Shown: positions 18,338 to 27,483, counted from the first letter of the stretch. The stretch: DNA of 64,000 nt from G963704535 sp963704535 (GCA_963704535.1 OY969916.1:4278001-4342000), one strand, 5' to 3'. Numbers and translations are program-made. Notes: generated by a model from the sequence alone, not told the origin.

Positions 18338-19107
18338 CTCATGGCTCACTCACGATCGTCGGCACGGGGATCACGCTGATTTCGCAGATCACGACCGAGG
18401 CAAAGGCGTGGATCACGCGTGCCGACAAAACCTTCTTTCTGGTGATGCACCCGCTGGCCGAGCAGTGGATGCTCGAACTCAACCCGGCGGCCGAGTTGTT
18501 GGCGCGCTTCTACACACCAGGCCGCGACCGGGCGGAGGTCTACCGCGACATCGCCGACCATGTGCTCGCCGCGGTGCAGGGCGGGCGCATGGTCTGCGCG
18601 GCCTTCTACGGGCACCCCGGCGTGTTTGTCTCGCCGACGCAGGACATGGTGGAGCGGGCGCGCGCGGCGGGCCACGCCGTCAAGATGCTGCCAGGCATCT
18701 CGGCCGAGGATTGCCTGTTCGCCGACTTGGGTCTCGATCCGGGGCGCCAAGGCTGCCAGAGCTATGAGGCCAGCGATTTCGTGCTCCGGCCGCGCCGCTT
18801 CGATCCATGCACGCCGCTGATCCTGTGGCAGGTCGGCGTGATCGGCCATTTCATGGTCATCCACCCAGAGATGGACTGCTCGAAGGGGCTGGCTGCGCTG
18901 GTGGCACTGCTGCGCCGCTTCTTCCCCGCCGACCACACGGTCACGGTCTACGAGGCGGCCATGCTGCCGACCGACGAGCCGCGTATCACCGAGGTACCCT
19001 TAGCCGATCTGCAAAACGCCCCCCTGTTCCCTGTCTCGACCCTCTACGTCCCGCCGATCGCGCCGCCTGCCGTCGATCCGCACATGTATGCCCTGCTTGG
19101 GCTATGA
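18334..19107 (+). CDS. Split borosin-type peptide alpha-N-methyltransferase
   Basis: 257 residues of the tetrapyrrole (corrin/porphyrin) methylase fold, closest in motif content to OphMA/SonM borosin enzymes, which use SAM to methylate backbone amides of their precursor. Shared blocks are GSLTIVGTGI (4-13), FYGHPGVFV (91-99), LPGISAEDCLFADL (119-132), GCQSYEASDF (140-149) and LILWQVGVIGH. Residues equivalent to the catalytic Tyr66, Arg72, Tyr76 and Tyr98 of OphMA are Tyr60, Arg66, Tyr70 and Tyr92; OphMA Tyr63 is Ala here. The chain ends soon after STLYVPPIAPP, with no clasp or core attached, so the substrate must be separate. The overlapping upstream gene is the obvious candidate. A porphyrin methylase is unlikely given the YEASDF and AEDCLFAD motifs. 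Confidence 0.85.
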   Translation: MTHGSLTIVGTGITLISQITTEAKAWITRADKTFFLVMHPLAEQWMLELNPAAELLARFYTPGRDRAEVYRDIADHVLAAVQGGRMVCAAFYGHPGVFVSPTQDMVERARAAGHAVKMLPGISAEDCLFADLGLDPGRQGCQSYEASDFVLRPRRFDPCTPLILWQVGVIGHFMVIHPEMDCSKGLAALVALLRRFFPADHTVTVYEAAMLPTDEPRITEVPLADLQNAPLFPVSTLYVPPIAPPAVDPHMYALLGL

Positions 19108-19199
19108 TCGTGTGCGGTTCACTTGATGGCGGGTTCCGTCCTCCTCCATCGCTCCGCTTCACGATTCCCTGATGTTATAATGTGGCTCGTTGAATGTGG

Positions 19200-19440
19200 G
19201 CACGAACCGGCGGCCACGGAGGGCCGGGCGGCCACGGAGCGCCGGGCGGCCACGGAGCGCCGGCCCTTGGTTCTCGGGGTGGGCCGCCACGGAGGGCCGG
19301 CCCTACAGGTTCGGTGGTCAGGGCCGCCACGGAGGGTCGGCCCTACAGGTTCGGTGGTCAGGGCCGCCACGGAGGGTCGGCCCTACAGTTCGGTGGTCGA
19401 TTCTTTGTTCTTGGTTCTTTGTTCTTTGTTCTTGGGGTGC
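19200..19440. repeat. GGCCACGGAGGGCCGG array followed by GTTCTTT heptamers
   Basis: Several 15-50 bp repeats of GGCCACGGAG(G/C)GCCGGGC and GGTTCGGTGGTCAGGGCCGCC, then TTCTTTGTTCTTGGTTCTTTG. Similar arrays lie at 32446-32765, 43450-43545 and 44165-44290. They are not CRISPR-like: there are no unique spacers of constant length. Confidence 0.85.
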
Positions 19441-19444
19441 CACA

Positions 19445-20218
19445 ATGCTCAAAACTCTTTTCACCGGCCGGCGGCTCTTGATGACGCTGCTGGTCGTCGT
19501 GGGCGTCGGCGTGCTGTGCCGGCTTGGGATCTGGCAGCTCGATCGGCTGGCTCAGCGGCGGGCGACGAATGCGTTGATCAATGGGCGCATGGCCGAGCCG
19601 GCCGTGCCCCTGGCAGCGGCCTCGGCGAACCCGGCCGAGTTGGAGTACCGGCGCGTCGAGCTGCGCGGGACCTACGACCCCGATCAGGAGATGGTGCTGC
19701 GCAGCCGCGCGCTCGACGGCATACCCGGCGTCCACATCCTGACGCCGCTGCGTCTAAGCGGGAGCGATGCGGCGGTGCTGGTGAACCGTGGCTGGGTGCC
19801 GATGGCCCAGGCGGCGCCGGAGGCCCGCCGCGCCCTGGCCGAGCCGGGCGAGGTGGTCGTGCAGGGGGTGGTGCGGCTATCGCAGGAAGAGCAGGGCGCC
19901 CCGCACGATCTGCCGCTCGGCCCCGACCGACCGCGGCTGGACGCCTGGTTTCGGGTGAACATCCCGCGCATCCAACAGCAGATCAGCTACCCGCTGCTGC
20001 CGGTGTTCGTCCAGATTCAGCCGGCGCCCGGCGACCCGCTGCTGCCCCGCCGCATCCCCGTAACCGACCTGGGTGAGGGGTCGCACTTCGGCTACGCGGT
20101 CCAGTGGTTCGCGTTCGCGCTGATCCTGCTGGTCGGCTACCTGTCGTTCACCTACCAGCAGCTTCATAAGCCGGCGGCCGGCAAGCGCCCACTCGTCGGC
20201 GTGAAACGTGAGACGTGA
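19445..20218 (+). CDS. surf1: SURF1-family cytochrome oxidase assembly protein
   Basis: 257 residues with the SURF1 layout: an N-terminal membrane helix (LLMTLLVVVGVGVLCRLGIW), then QLDRLAQRR, the periplasmic domain with EYRRVELRGTYDPDQEMVLR and VLVNRGWVPM, and a C-terminal membrane helix (GYAVQWFAFALILLVGYL), the QWF motif being typical. SURF1 helps insert haem a into cytochrome oxidase subunit I; the oxidase genes lie 13-17 kb downstream. The start is the ATG at 19445, chosen because the membrane helix follows at once; upstream codons are repeat-derived. The stop codon TGA is the first triplet of a TGAAACGTG/GTGTTGC heptamer array. Confidence 0.9.
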   Translation: MLKTLFTGRRLLMTLLVVVGVGVLCRLGIWQLDRLAQRRATNALINGRMAEPAVPLAAASANPAELEYRRVELRGTYDPDQEMVLRSRALDGIPGVHILTPLRLSGSDAAVLVNRGWVPMAQAAPEARRALAEPGEVVVQGVVRLSQEEQGAPHDLPLGPDRPRLDAWFRVNIPRIQQQISYPLLPVFVQIQPAPGDPLLPRRIPVTDLGEGSHFGYAVQWFAFALILLVGYLSFTYQQLHKPAAGKRPLVGVKRET

Positions 20219-20331
20219 AACGTGTTGCGTGTTGCGTGTTGCGTGTTGCGTGTTGCGTGTTGCGTCACCCCTTCACCCTTTCACCCCTTCACCCCTTCAT
20301 CTTGTCATCTTGTCATCTTGTCATCTTGTCA
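20216..20331. repeat. GTGTTGC heptamers and CTTGTCAT octamers between convergent genes
   Basis: About six GTGTTGC heptamers, then CACCCCTT/CACCCTTT units, then four CTTGTCAT octamers. Read on the minus strand, the octamers start exactly at the TGA stop of the gene ending at 20329; read on the plus strand, the heptamers start at the SURF1 stop. Confidence 0.9.
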
Positions 20332-20739
20332 GAGGATAAACCGGCTCACGAAATCGAGGTACCCGCGCCGGCCGCCGCTCTTGTGCCAGTAATCGACCGA
20401 CTTGCGCACCCGCTTCAGGCAGGCGACCGCCTCGTCCAGCGTGATCGGCATCATCTCCTGCACGAGCGGCTGGTCGTCCTCCGTCATCATCTGCTCGCGG
20501 CCCATCCGCCACTCGCACATCGCCCGCACCCGGTCGAAGATCTGCTGCTCCAGATTGGAGAGCCGCAGCTTTGGCGCGCTGCGACCGCGCGCCTGGGCCT
20601 GGTAGGCGCGCAGCAGCCCGTCCAGCGCCGTCTCGACGCCCCAGTCGCTCAGATCCCGGTTCTCGCGGTAGACGCCGACGATCGCGAACTCGATGTTCTG
20701 GAGCACATCCTCGTACTGCTGCTCAAATGGGATGGTCAT
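20329..20739 (-). CDS. Conserved-looking protein of unknown function
   Basis: 136 residues, start ATG 20739 with AGGAG six bases upstream (AAAGGAGACACA); the longer frame upstream has no ribosome site. The sequence is mostly helical, with a charged middle (ARGRSAPKLRLSNLEQQIFDRVRAMCEWRMG) and a C-terminal block VDYWHKSGGRRGYLDFVSRFIL that looks conserved. There is no signal peptide or membrane helix. I do not recognise the family. It is convergent with SURF1 and upstream of four tandem repeats. Confidence 0.65.
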   Translation of the reverse strand: MTIPFEQQYEDVLQNIEFAIVGVYRENRDLSDWGVETALDGLLRAYQAQARGRSAPKLRLSNLEQQIFDRVRAMCEWRMGREQMMTEDDQPLVQEMMPITLDEAVACLKRVRKSVDYWHKSGGRRGYLDFVSRFIL

Positions 20740-20769
20740 TGTGTCTCCTTTCATTGTCTCCCTCACCAT

Positions 20770-21016
20770 CTGTTGGTGGAGAGGGGTTGTTGAGGGGCTC
20801 CCCCCCTCAAACTCCCCCTTCAGACAGTCTCTGTGGTGGAGAGGGATTCTTGAGGGGCAGCCCCCTCAAACTCCCCCTTTCAGATAGTCTCTGTGGTGAA
20901 GAGGGGTTCTTGAGGGGTCAACCCCCTCAAACTCCCCCTTCCAGACAGTCTCTGTGGTGAAGAGGGGTTCTTGAGGGGTCAACCCCCCTCAAACTCCCCC
21001 TTTCAGACAGCCTCTA
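20770..21016. repeat. Four tandem copies of the CAGACAGTCTCT/GAGGGG element
   Basis: About 60-bp units, each reading TTCAGA(C/T)AGTCTCTGTGGTG(G/A)AGAGGG(A/G)TTCTTGAGGGG...CCCCCTCAAACTCCCCC. They share end and core sequences with the 100-bp MITE-like element but lack one end, so they look like a tandem-amplified half. The last copy supplies the stop codon of the glycosidase gene. Confidence 0.85.
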
Positions 21017-22393
21017 AGGACTTGCTTCGCGTAGCTCGGCCAGGTAGCGCTGGATCGCCAGGAATGCCGGGCGCGGGCCGCCATTGGTGCTCAGGATGCC
21101 GAACGACGCCTGCTCATGCAGCGGCTGGCCGCTACGGGCGCGCAGGATGGCGAAGTTGAGATTCCAGACGAACATCGCACCGGCCCACGGGTACTGCTCC
21201 CTGGTGCGGCGCATCGCCCCCACGATGTACTCGGCCTGCTGCTCCGGCGAGACCTGGTTGCCGAACTCGAAGCCCGGCGTGGTATTCCTGGTCGCCCAGC
21301 CGAACTCGGTGATCCAGATCTGGTGGTCGCCCAGCCCGTAGCGCTCCATCAGCGCGCGCACATCCTCCACATGCCGGAAGTAGAACGTCGGGTGATCGGT
21401 CCAGCCCTGGGCCTGGCTGGGGTTGTCGGGCCACATGGTGTCGGGCGGGTTGGCCGAGCCGCCGGGGTGGACCGCCTGCGCGTCGAAGTAGTCGCGGATG
21501 ATGCCGTCCTGGTAGCGGTACATCGCGTCGTAGTAGGTCATATCGTCCACCGCCACCGTCGCTTTGGTGATGCCGGTGGATGAGGGCGCGCCAGCCAGCA
21601 CGTAGACGCTGGGGTCGACCGCCTTGATGCGGGTGTAGGCTTCTTTGAGCAGCTCGACGTAGTAGCCGGCGTCAGCCTCCGCCACACGACCGCCGTTCTC
21701 GTGGGCCAGGTTCTGCTCGTTCCAGATCTCGATCGCGTGGACTCGCCCCTGATAGTGCGCGGTCAGCGCGGCGACGAAGTTGCCCAGGCTTTTGGGATCG
21801 GCCGGCATGCCGTTGCGACCGTCGGCGGTGTAGAAGCCGGGTGAGCGCACCACCGAGATCAGCAGCTTGAGCCCAGCCGCGTTGACCGCCGTGACGATCG
21901 GGTCAAGCTCGCCCCAAGCGTAGCGCCCGCGCGGCCCCTCGATGTCTTTCCAATGGATCTGCTGGCGAATCCAGCCGAAGCCGGCCTCGCCGGCCCGCTG
22001 GAGCGGTAGCGCGCGGTTAGTGTAGAACAGGTGCGCCGCCACGCCGAACTCCAACTCGCCGGTCTTCAGCGGGTAGGGCAGCCCGCCCGGCCCAAGCGGC
22101 TGTGGCGTGGCCGTCGGCGTCGCGGTCGGCTCCGGCGTCGCGGTCGGCGTCGCGGTCGGCTCCGGCGTCGCAGTCGGCGTCGCGGTCGGCGGCGTCGTGG
22201 GGCTGGCCGTCGGCGCGGCGGTCGGGCTGGGAGCCAGGGTCGGTGGTGGGACGGTGGGCGCCACGCTCGGCTGGACGGCGACGCTAGGGGCCGGCACCGT
22301 CGCGCCTGGCGCTGCGGCCGGCGCGGGGGCGCAGGCGGCCAGCGCCAGGACGGCCAGCAGCAGGTTGATCGCGCGAGCGGGCGGCGTAGGCAT
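21014..22393 (-). CDS. Lipoprotein glycoside hydrolase of clan GH-A type
   Basis: 459 residues. The N-terminus is a lipoprotein signal (INLLLAVLALAAC, Cys at about 20), followed by a long Pro/Thr/Ala linker with TPTATPEP repeats (to about 105). The catalytic TIM barrel follows, with the acid/base Glu in IEIWNEQNL and the nucleophile Glu in IWITEFGW, the pair found in GH5/GH39-like retaining enzymes. The barrel starts with WIRQQIHWKDIEGPRGRY, typical of GH39-like proteins. It should act outside the membrane on a glycan that cannot be specified. The start is ATG 22393, with AAGGAG upstream. The stop TAG lies in the end repeat of the neighbouring element. Confidence 0.85.
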   Translation of the reverse strand: MPTPPARAINLLLAVLALAACAPAPAAAPGATVPAPSVAVQPSVAPTVPPPTLAPSPTAAPTASPTTPPTATPTATPEPTATPTATPEPTATPTATPQPLGPGGLPYPLKTGELEFGVAAHLFYTNRALPLQRAGEAGFGWIRQQIHWKDIEGPRGRYAWGELDPIVTAVNAAGLKLLISVVRSPGFYTADGRNGMPADPKSLGNFVAALTAHYQGRVHAIEIWNEQNLAHENGGRVAEADAGYYVELLKEAYTRIKAVDPSVYVLAGAPSSTGITKATVAVDDMTYYDAMYRYQDGIIRDYFDAQAVHPGGSANPPDTMWPDNPSQAQGWTDHPTFYFRHVEDVRALMERYGLGDHQIWITEFGWATRNTTPGFEFGNQVSPEQQAEYIVGAMRRTREQYPWAGAMFVWNLNFAILRARSGQPLHEQASFGILSTNGGPRPAFLAIQRYLAELREASP

Positions 22394-22408
22394 GGCACTC
22401 CTTCTCTT

Positions 22409-22509
22409 AGAGGCTGTCTGAAAAGGGGGAGTTTGAGGGGGTTGCCCCCTCAAGAACCCCTTTCCACCACAGACTATGAGTGGCAAACAGACCTTTTCAG
22501 ACAGTCTCT
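22409..22509. mobile_element. 101-bp MITE-like element
   Basis: Ends AGAGGCTGTCTGAAAAGG and CCTTTTCAGACAGTCTCT form inverted repeats, flanked by TTA/TTA-like bases. Inside are TTTGAGGGGGTTGCCCCCTCAA and CCACCACAGACTATGAGT. It is the cleanest copy in the window. It lies 15 bases upstream of the glycosidase start and may affect its promoter. Confidence 0.8.
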
Positions 22510-22676
22510 TAGGGAATCCGAACACGTAAAGCGTCCCGGCGTGAAACGTGATGCGTGAGGGCCTTTCATGTTTCACGTTTTACGTTTCACGTGCGCTTTG
22601 GGATGAAGAAGAAGTTCAAAGTCCCTTAGTGTGGTACTATCGTACGAACGCACAGTCTATCAGGAAGGAAGGCTCG

Positions 22677-23237
22677 ATGCAAACCCGCCTGACCATCCTT
22701 GGCATCGCCGGCAGCCTGCGGCGCGGCTCCTACAACCGCGCCGTGCTGCGCGCCGCCCAGCAACTCGTCCCGCAAGGCGTGGAACTGGAGATCTACGACC
22801 TCGACCCGCTGCCGTTCTTCAGCGAGGACTTGGAGGGCGACCCGCCCGCAGTAGTGCAGGACTTCCGACAGCGCATCGGGGCCGCCGCCGCGCTGCTGGT
22901 CGCGACGCCGGAGTACAACTACTCGATCCCCGGCGTGCTGAAAAATGCGATCGATTGGGCCTCGCGACCGGCCGCCGGCGCCGCGCTGAACGGCAAGCCG
23001 ACAGCGATCCTGGGCGCCTCGGTCGGGCCATTCGGGACCGTGCGGGCGCAGTTGCACCTACGCCAGATCTTCGTCTACACCAACACACTGGCCATCCAGC
23101 GGCCACTGCTGCATATCGGCCGGGCCGGCGAGAAATTCGACGCAGCCGGCAATCTGATCGACGACGAGACCCGTAATCAGATTCGCGAGCTGGTCGGGGC
23201 GCTGGTCGCGTGGGCGCGCCGCCTGAATCCGGTGTGA
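22677..23237 (+). CDS. NADPH-dependent FMN reductase (chromate/quinone reductase-like)
   Basis: 186 residues of the flavodoxin-like FMN reductase family: phosphate-binding loop GIAGSLRRGSYNRAVL at the N-terminus and the signature ATPEYNYSIPGVLKNAIDW, then GASVGPFGTVRAQLHLRQ. Such enzymes reduce quinones, azo compounds or chromate using FMN and NAD(P)H; a role in limiting redox stress is plausible beside a respiratory operon, but unproven. The start is ATG 22677, preceded by AGGAAGGAAGG. Between its stop and actA lie 306 bases with no gene, holding only short TTCGCGG/CTTCG repeats. Confidence 0.88.
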   Translation: MQTRLTILGIAGSLRRGSYNRAVLRAAQQLVPQGVELEIYDLDPLPFFSEDLEGDPPAVVQDFRQRIGAAAALLVATPEYNYSIPGVLKNAIDWASRPAAGAALNGKPTAILGASVGPFGTVRAQLHLRQIFVYTNTLAIQRPLLHIGRAGEKFDAAGNLIDDETRNQIRELVGALVAWARRLNPV

Positions 23238-23543
23238 CGAAGTTATGCTATACTATCCAGCGCGGAAATGCTATGCCTGTGGCCGAGCAACACGCCCTCC
23301 ACCTCACCCCGGCCCTCGGAACCCTGACAAAAGCCACTAACATTTGGGCCAAAGTCGACCAGCAGTCTTAATACCTTCGCGGTCTTCGTATCTTCGCGGC
23401 CTTCGTGGTGACAACTGCTGGTTCATCCAGGCCACAATGGACGAGAAAACGCCACTCGCGGCATGTGAATTGCTGTAGTGCTGTGGCGAACACACCTTCC
23501 CGCCGCCCACCAGGTCGTGAGCCTGCCTAGACAAGGTGTTGAG

Positions 23544-24200
23544 ATGTCGCAGATTTTCCACCCTGCAACCAACACGTTATCCAGGGCCACCATCTTCGGC
23601 GCCGTCTTTTTGATCGCAGGCTTGATCGCCATCTTCGCAGTCCTCGTTCGCTCCTCACACGCCACAGGTCAATACATCCCAATCGAGCAGCCGGTGCCGT
23701 TCAGCCACGAGCACCATGTCGCCGGCCTGGGGATCGACTGCCGCTACTGCCACGCCGCCGTCGAGAAGTCCTCAACCGCCGACATCCCGCCCACCCACAC
23801 CTGTATGTCGTGCCACTCCCAAGTCTGGACCCAGGCTCCGGTGCTCCAGCCGGTGCGCGACAGCTACGCCACCGGCATGCCGATCGAGTGGAACCGGGTC
23901 CACGACCTGGGCGACTTCGTGTACTTCAACCACAGCATCCACGTGAACCAGGGCGTGGGCTGCTCCACCTGCCACGGTCGCATCGACCAGATGCAGCAGG
24001 TTTTCAAGGACCAGCCGATGACGATGGAGTGGTGCCTTGGCTGCCACCGTGAGCCCGAGCGCTTTATCCGCCCCCGCTCCGAGATCTTCAACATGGCCTG
24101 GACGCCGCCGCCCAACCAGCTCGAACAGGGGCGACAACTGATCCAGGAGTACGGGATCGAGCCGACGCGAATGAGCAACTGCTACGTCTGCCACCGCTGA
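23544..24200 (+). CDS. actA: Alternative complex III pentahaem cytochrome subunit ActA
   Basis: 218 residues with an N-terminal membrane anchor (IFGAVFLIAGLIAIFAVLV) and five CxxCH haem c motifs: CRYCH, CMSCH, CSTCH, CLGCH and CYVCH, the last at the extreme C-terminus. In alternative complex III, ActA passes electrons from quinol oxidation toward cytochrome c or the oxidase. ATG 23544 follows AAGGTG and directly precedes the membrane anchor. It opens the act-SCO-cox gene run. The spacer to actB holds three tandem hairpin repeats. Confidence 0.95.
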   Translation: MSQIFHPATNTLSRATIFGAVFLIAGLIAIFAVLVRSSHATGQYIPIEQPVPFSHEHHVAGLGIDCRYCHAAVEKSSTADIPPTHTCMSCHSQVWTQAPVLQPVRDSYATGMPIEWNRVHDLGDFVYFNHSIHVNQGVGCSTCHGRIDQMQQVFKDQPMTMEWCLGCHREPERFIRPRSEIFNMAWTPPPNQLEQGRQLIQEYGIEPTRMSNCYVCHR

Positions 24201-24207
24201 TCGTTTC

Positions 24208-24400
24208 GGAAAAGGGGGTTTGAGGGGGTTGCCCCCTCAGTCTTCCCTCACCCACATCGTAACTGAGGAAAAAGGGGGTTTGAGGGGGTTGTCCCCTCAG
24301 TCTTCCCCCACCCACACTGTAACCGGGAAAAAGGGGGGTTTGAGGGGGTTGCCCCCTCAGTCTTCCCCCACCCACACTGTAAAGTAGAACAGCGCCGGTC
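24208..24400. repeat. Three tandem hairpin repeats between actA and actB
   Basis: Three approximately 63-bp units with GTTTGAGGGGGTTGCCCCCTCAGTCTTCC and CACCCACA(C/T)TGTAA. The last unit ends with GTAAAGTAGAAC and GTCGAAACCTT, the fullest form of the family. Stacked hairpins inside the operon could end or stabilise mRNA segments. Confidence 0.9.
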
Positions 24401-24429
24401 GAAACCTTAAAGGCTATAGAGCGAAACCG

Positions 24430-27400
24430 ATGCAAAAAGAACCGATCGACCTGGCCAAGATCCGCGCCCGGCTCGCCGGCGCCACCGGCAAGCAGTTCTG
24501 GCGCAGCCTGGAGGAGCTGGCCGAGACCAGCGAGTTCAAGGAGTTCCTGCACCGCGAGTTCCCCAAAGGCGCTGCGGAGCTGAACGACTCGATCAGCCGG
24601 CGCTCGTTCCTCAAGCTGATGGCGGCCTCGTTCGCGCTGGCCGGCCTCACCGGCTGCGCCCAGGTCGCCAATGAGAAGATCGTCCCCTACGTCCAGCAGC
24701 CCGACCCGCGCATCACCCCCGGCCGGCCGCTGTACTTCGCCACCGCCATGCCGATGCCGATGGGCGGCTACGGCCTGGGGCTGATCGCCGAGAGCAACAT
24801 GGGCCGGCCCACCAAAGTCGAGGGCAACCCCCAGCACCCGGCCAGCCTGGGCGCCACCGATGTGTTCGCCCAAGCCTCGGTGCTGACCCTCTACGACCCC
24901 GAGCGGGTCCAGGCCGTGACCAACCTGGGCCAGATCAGCACCTGGGAGAACTTCCTCGGCGCGCTGAGCGGGCGGCTGGCGACGCTGAACGCGAACGGCG
25001 GCGCCGGGCTGCGCCTCCTGACCGGGGCGATCACCTCGCCGACGCTGGGCGCCCAGTTGCAAGCGCTGCTGACGCAGCTCCCGCAGGCACGCTGGCACCA
25101 GTACGACCCGGCCGGGCTCGACAATCTGCGGGCCGGCGCGCAGCTCGCCTTCGGCCAACCGCTCAACACGGTCTATCGCTTCGACCAGGCCGCCCGCATC
25201 CTCTCGCTCGACGCCAACTTCCTGTACGAGTTCCCTGGCAGCGTGCGCTACGCGCGCCACTTCATGGACCGGCGCCGGGTCAGCGGCGGGCAGCGCGAGA
25301 TGAACCGGCTGTATGTGGTCGAGAGCACGCCCACGATCACGGGGGCGATGGCCGACCACCGGCTGCCGGCGCGCGCCGACCGCATCGCCGACTTCGCGCG
25401 GGCGCTGGCGCAGCAGGCCGGCGTGGCTGGCGCCCCGCCGCCGATTACACCGCTCTCCCAGGCCGAGGCCGCCTGGGTCGCGGCGGCCGCCCGCGATCTC
25501 CAGGCCAGCCGCAGCGCCGGCATTGTGATCGCCGGCCTGGAGCAGCCGCCGCTGGTCCACGCGCTGGCCCACGCGATCAACGCGGCGCTGGGCAACGCCG
25601 GCGCGACGGTGATCTACACCGAGCCGGTCGAGATCAACCCGGTCGATCAGATCGCGTCGCTGCGCGAACTAGTCGCCGATATCGGCGCCGGCCAGGTCGA
25701 TACGCTGATCACGATCGACAGCAACCCGGTATTCACCGCCCCGGCCGACCTGAACTTCGCCGACGCGCTGCGCCGGGTGCCCTTCAGCGCCCACATGAGC
25801 CTGTACTACGACGAGACCTCGGCGCTGTCACAGTGGCAGGTCCCGCAGACGCACTACCTGGAGATGTGGGGCGACGTGCGGGCCTTCGACGGCACCGCCT
25901 CGATCATCCAGCCGCTGGTCCAGCCGCTGTACAACGGCCACTCGCCCTACGAACTGCTGGCCGCGCTGGGCGGGAACAGCGACCAGTCGGGCTACGATAT
26001 TGTGCGCGACTACTGGCAGGGTCAGCCGCAGGCCGGTGCCAACTTCGATCAGTTCTGGCTGAAGACGTTAAATGATGGCGTTGTCGAGGGAAGCGCCTTT
26101 GCGCCTGCCCAGCCGGCTGCGGGGAGCGATTTCGGCCCGGCGCCACCGGCCCCAGCCGAGGGCCTTGAGTTGGTCTTCCGGCCCGATCCGTCGGTCTGGG
26201 ATGGGCGCTTCGCCAACAACGGCTGGCTCCAGGAACTGCCCCGCCCAATGACCACGCTCACCTGGGACAACGCCGCGATGATCAGCGCGGCGACCGCCGA
26301 GCGCCTGGGCCTGACCACCGACGACGTGGCCGAGCTGAGCCTGGGCGGCCGGACCCTGCGCGCCGCCATCTGGGTGGCGCCCGGCCACGCCGACGAATCG
26401 GTCACGCTGCACCTGGGCTACGGGCGTGGCGCCGGCGGGCGGGTCGGCCAGGGGGTCGGGTTCAACGCCTACGCGCTACGCAGCGCCGACACGCCCTGGA
26501 TCAGCTCCGGGCTGGCGCTCACCAGGACCGGCGAACGCTACGAGCTGGCCAACACCCAAGCGCACTTCAGCATGGAGGGCCGCGAGCTGGTGCGCGCCGC
26601 CACGCTGGAGGATTTTTTGCGCGAGCCGGAGTTCGCCAAGCACGAGTTCGACCAGGCGCTGCCCTCGTACCAGACCAAGCACCCCGAATCGGCAGCCGCC
26701 CAGCCGGAGGGCGGCGCCGAGGAGCAGCACGGCGGCGAGGGCGTGCCCTCGCTGTACCCCGAGTACGAGTACAACGGCTACGCCTGGGGCATGGCGATCG
26801 ACACCAACGCCTGCATCGGCTGCAACGCCTGCACGATCGCTTGCCAGGCCGAAAACAACATCCCGATCATCGGCAAGGAAGGGGTGCTACGCAGCCGCGA
26901 GATGCACTGGATCAAGGTCGACCGCTACTACGAAGGCAGCATGGACAACCCAGATATGTACTTCCAGCCGCGGCCCTGCATGCACTGCGAGAATGCACCC
27001 TGCGAGGTCGTCTGCCCGGTGGTCGCCACCGTCCACGACAACGAGGGCCTCAATACGATGATCTACAACCGCTGCGTCGGCACGCGCTACTGCTCGAACA
27101 ACTGCCCCTACAAGGTGCGGCGCTTCAACTATTTCGATTACCGGCAGGACATCCCGGTGATCAACTTGGTGCGCAACCCGGAGGTGACGGTGCGCGAGCG
27201 CGGCGTGATGGAGAAGTGTACCTACTGTATCCAGCGCATCGAGGAGGTCCGTATCGAGGCCAAGAAGGCTGGCCGCCCGATCGCCGACCAGGAGGTCCAG
27301 ACTGCCTGCCAGCAGGTCTGCCCGACCGGCGCGATCGTCTTCGGCAACATCAACGACCCCAACAGCCAGGTCTCGAAGCTCAAGGCCACGCCGCTGAACT

Positions 27401-27483
27401 ATGGCCTCCTGTCCGACCTGGGCACGCAGCCGCGCACGACCTACCTGGCGCGCCTACGCAACCCCAATCCGGAGCTGGGCTAG
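24430..27483 (+). CDS. actB: Alternative complex III iron-sulfur/molybdopterin-like subunit ActB
   Basis: 1017 residues, a fusion typical of ActB. A twin-arginine segment SRRSFLKLMAASFALAGL lies near residue 56, so export is probably by Tat. A molybdopterin-oxidoreductase-like region (about 80-760) follows that in ActB proteins lacks the cofactor. The ferredoxin-like part (about 785-985) has four cysteine groups: CIGCNACTIAC, CMHCENAPCEVVC, CVGTRYCSNNC and CTYC...CQQVC, for three [4Fe-4S] and one [3Fe-4S] cluster by analogy with Rhodothermus and Chloroflexus. It carries electrons within the complex. ATG 24430 is used; the gene is intact. Confidence 0.95.
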   Translation: MQKEPIDLAKIRARLAGATGKQFWRSLEELAETSEFKEFLHREFPKGAAELNDSISRRSFLKLMAASFALAGLTGCAQVANEKIVPYVQQPDPRITPGRPLYFATAMPMPMGGYGLGLIAESNMGRPTKVEGNPQHPASLGATDVFAQASVLTLYDPERVQAVTNLGQISTWENFLGALSGRLATLNANGGAGLRLLTGAITSPTLGAQLQALLTQLPQARWHQYDPAGLDNLRAGAQLAFGQPLNTVYRFDQAARILSLDANFLYEFPGSVRYARHFMDRRRVSGGQREMNRLYVVESTPTITGAMADHRLPARADRIADFARALAQQAGVAGAPPPITPLSQAEAAWVAAAARDLQASRSAGIVIAGLEQPPLVHALAHAINAALGNAGATVIYTEPVEINPVDQIASLRELVADIGAGQVDTLITIDSNPVFTAPADLNFADALRRVPFSAHMSLYYDETSALSQWQVPQTHYLEMWGDVRAFDGTASIIQPLVQPLYNGHSPYELLAALGGNSDQSGYDIVRDYWQGQPQAGANFDQFWLKTLNDGVVEGSAFAPAQPAAGSDFGPAPPAPAEGLELVFRPDPSVWDGRFANNGWLQELPRPMTTLTWDNAAMISAATAERLGLTTDDVAELSLGGRTLRAAIWVAPGHADESVTLHLGYGRGAGGRVGQGVGFNAYALRSADTPWISSGLALTRTGERYELANTQAHFSMEGRELVRAATLEDFLREPEFAKHEFDQALPSYQTKHPESAAAQPEGGAEEQHGGEGVPSLYPEYEYNGYAWGMAIDTNACIGCNACTIACQAENNIPIIGKEGVLRSREMHWIKVDRYYEGSMDNPDMYFQPRPCMHCENAPCEVVCPVVATVHDNEGLNTMIYNRCVGTRYCSNNCPYKVRRFNYFDYRQDIPVINLVRNPEVTVRERGVMEKCTYCIQRIEEVRIEAKKAGRPIADQEVQTACQQVCPTGAIVFGNINDPNSQVSKLKATPLNYGLLSDLGTQPRTTYLARLRNPNPELG

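Noticed and set aside
18334..19107. Reading the borosin-type enzyme as a porphyrin or precorrin methylase
   Set aside because: There are no cobalamin or sirohaem genes near, and the YEASDF, SAEDCLFAD and GHPGVFV blocks follow borosin enzymes, not CobA/CysG.
19200..19400. GGCCACGGAGGGCCGG arrays as CRISPR
   Set aside because: Units are adjacent or irregularly spaced, there are no unique spacers of constant length and no cas genes nearby.
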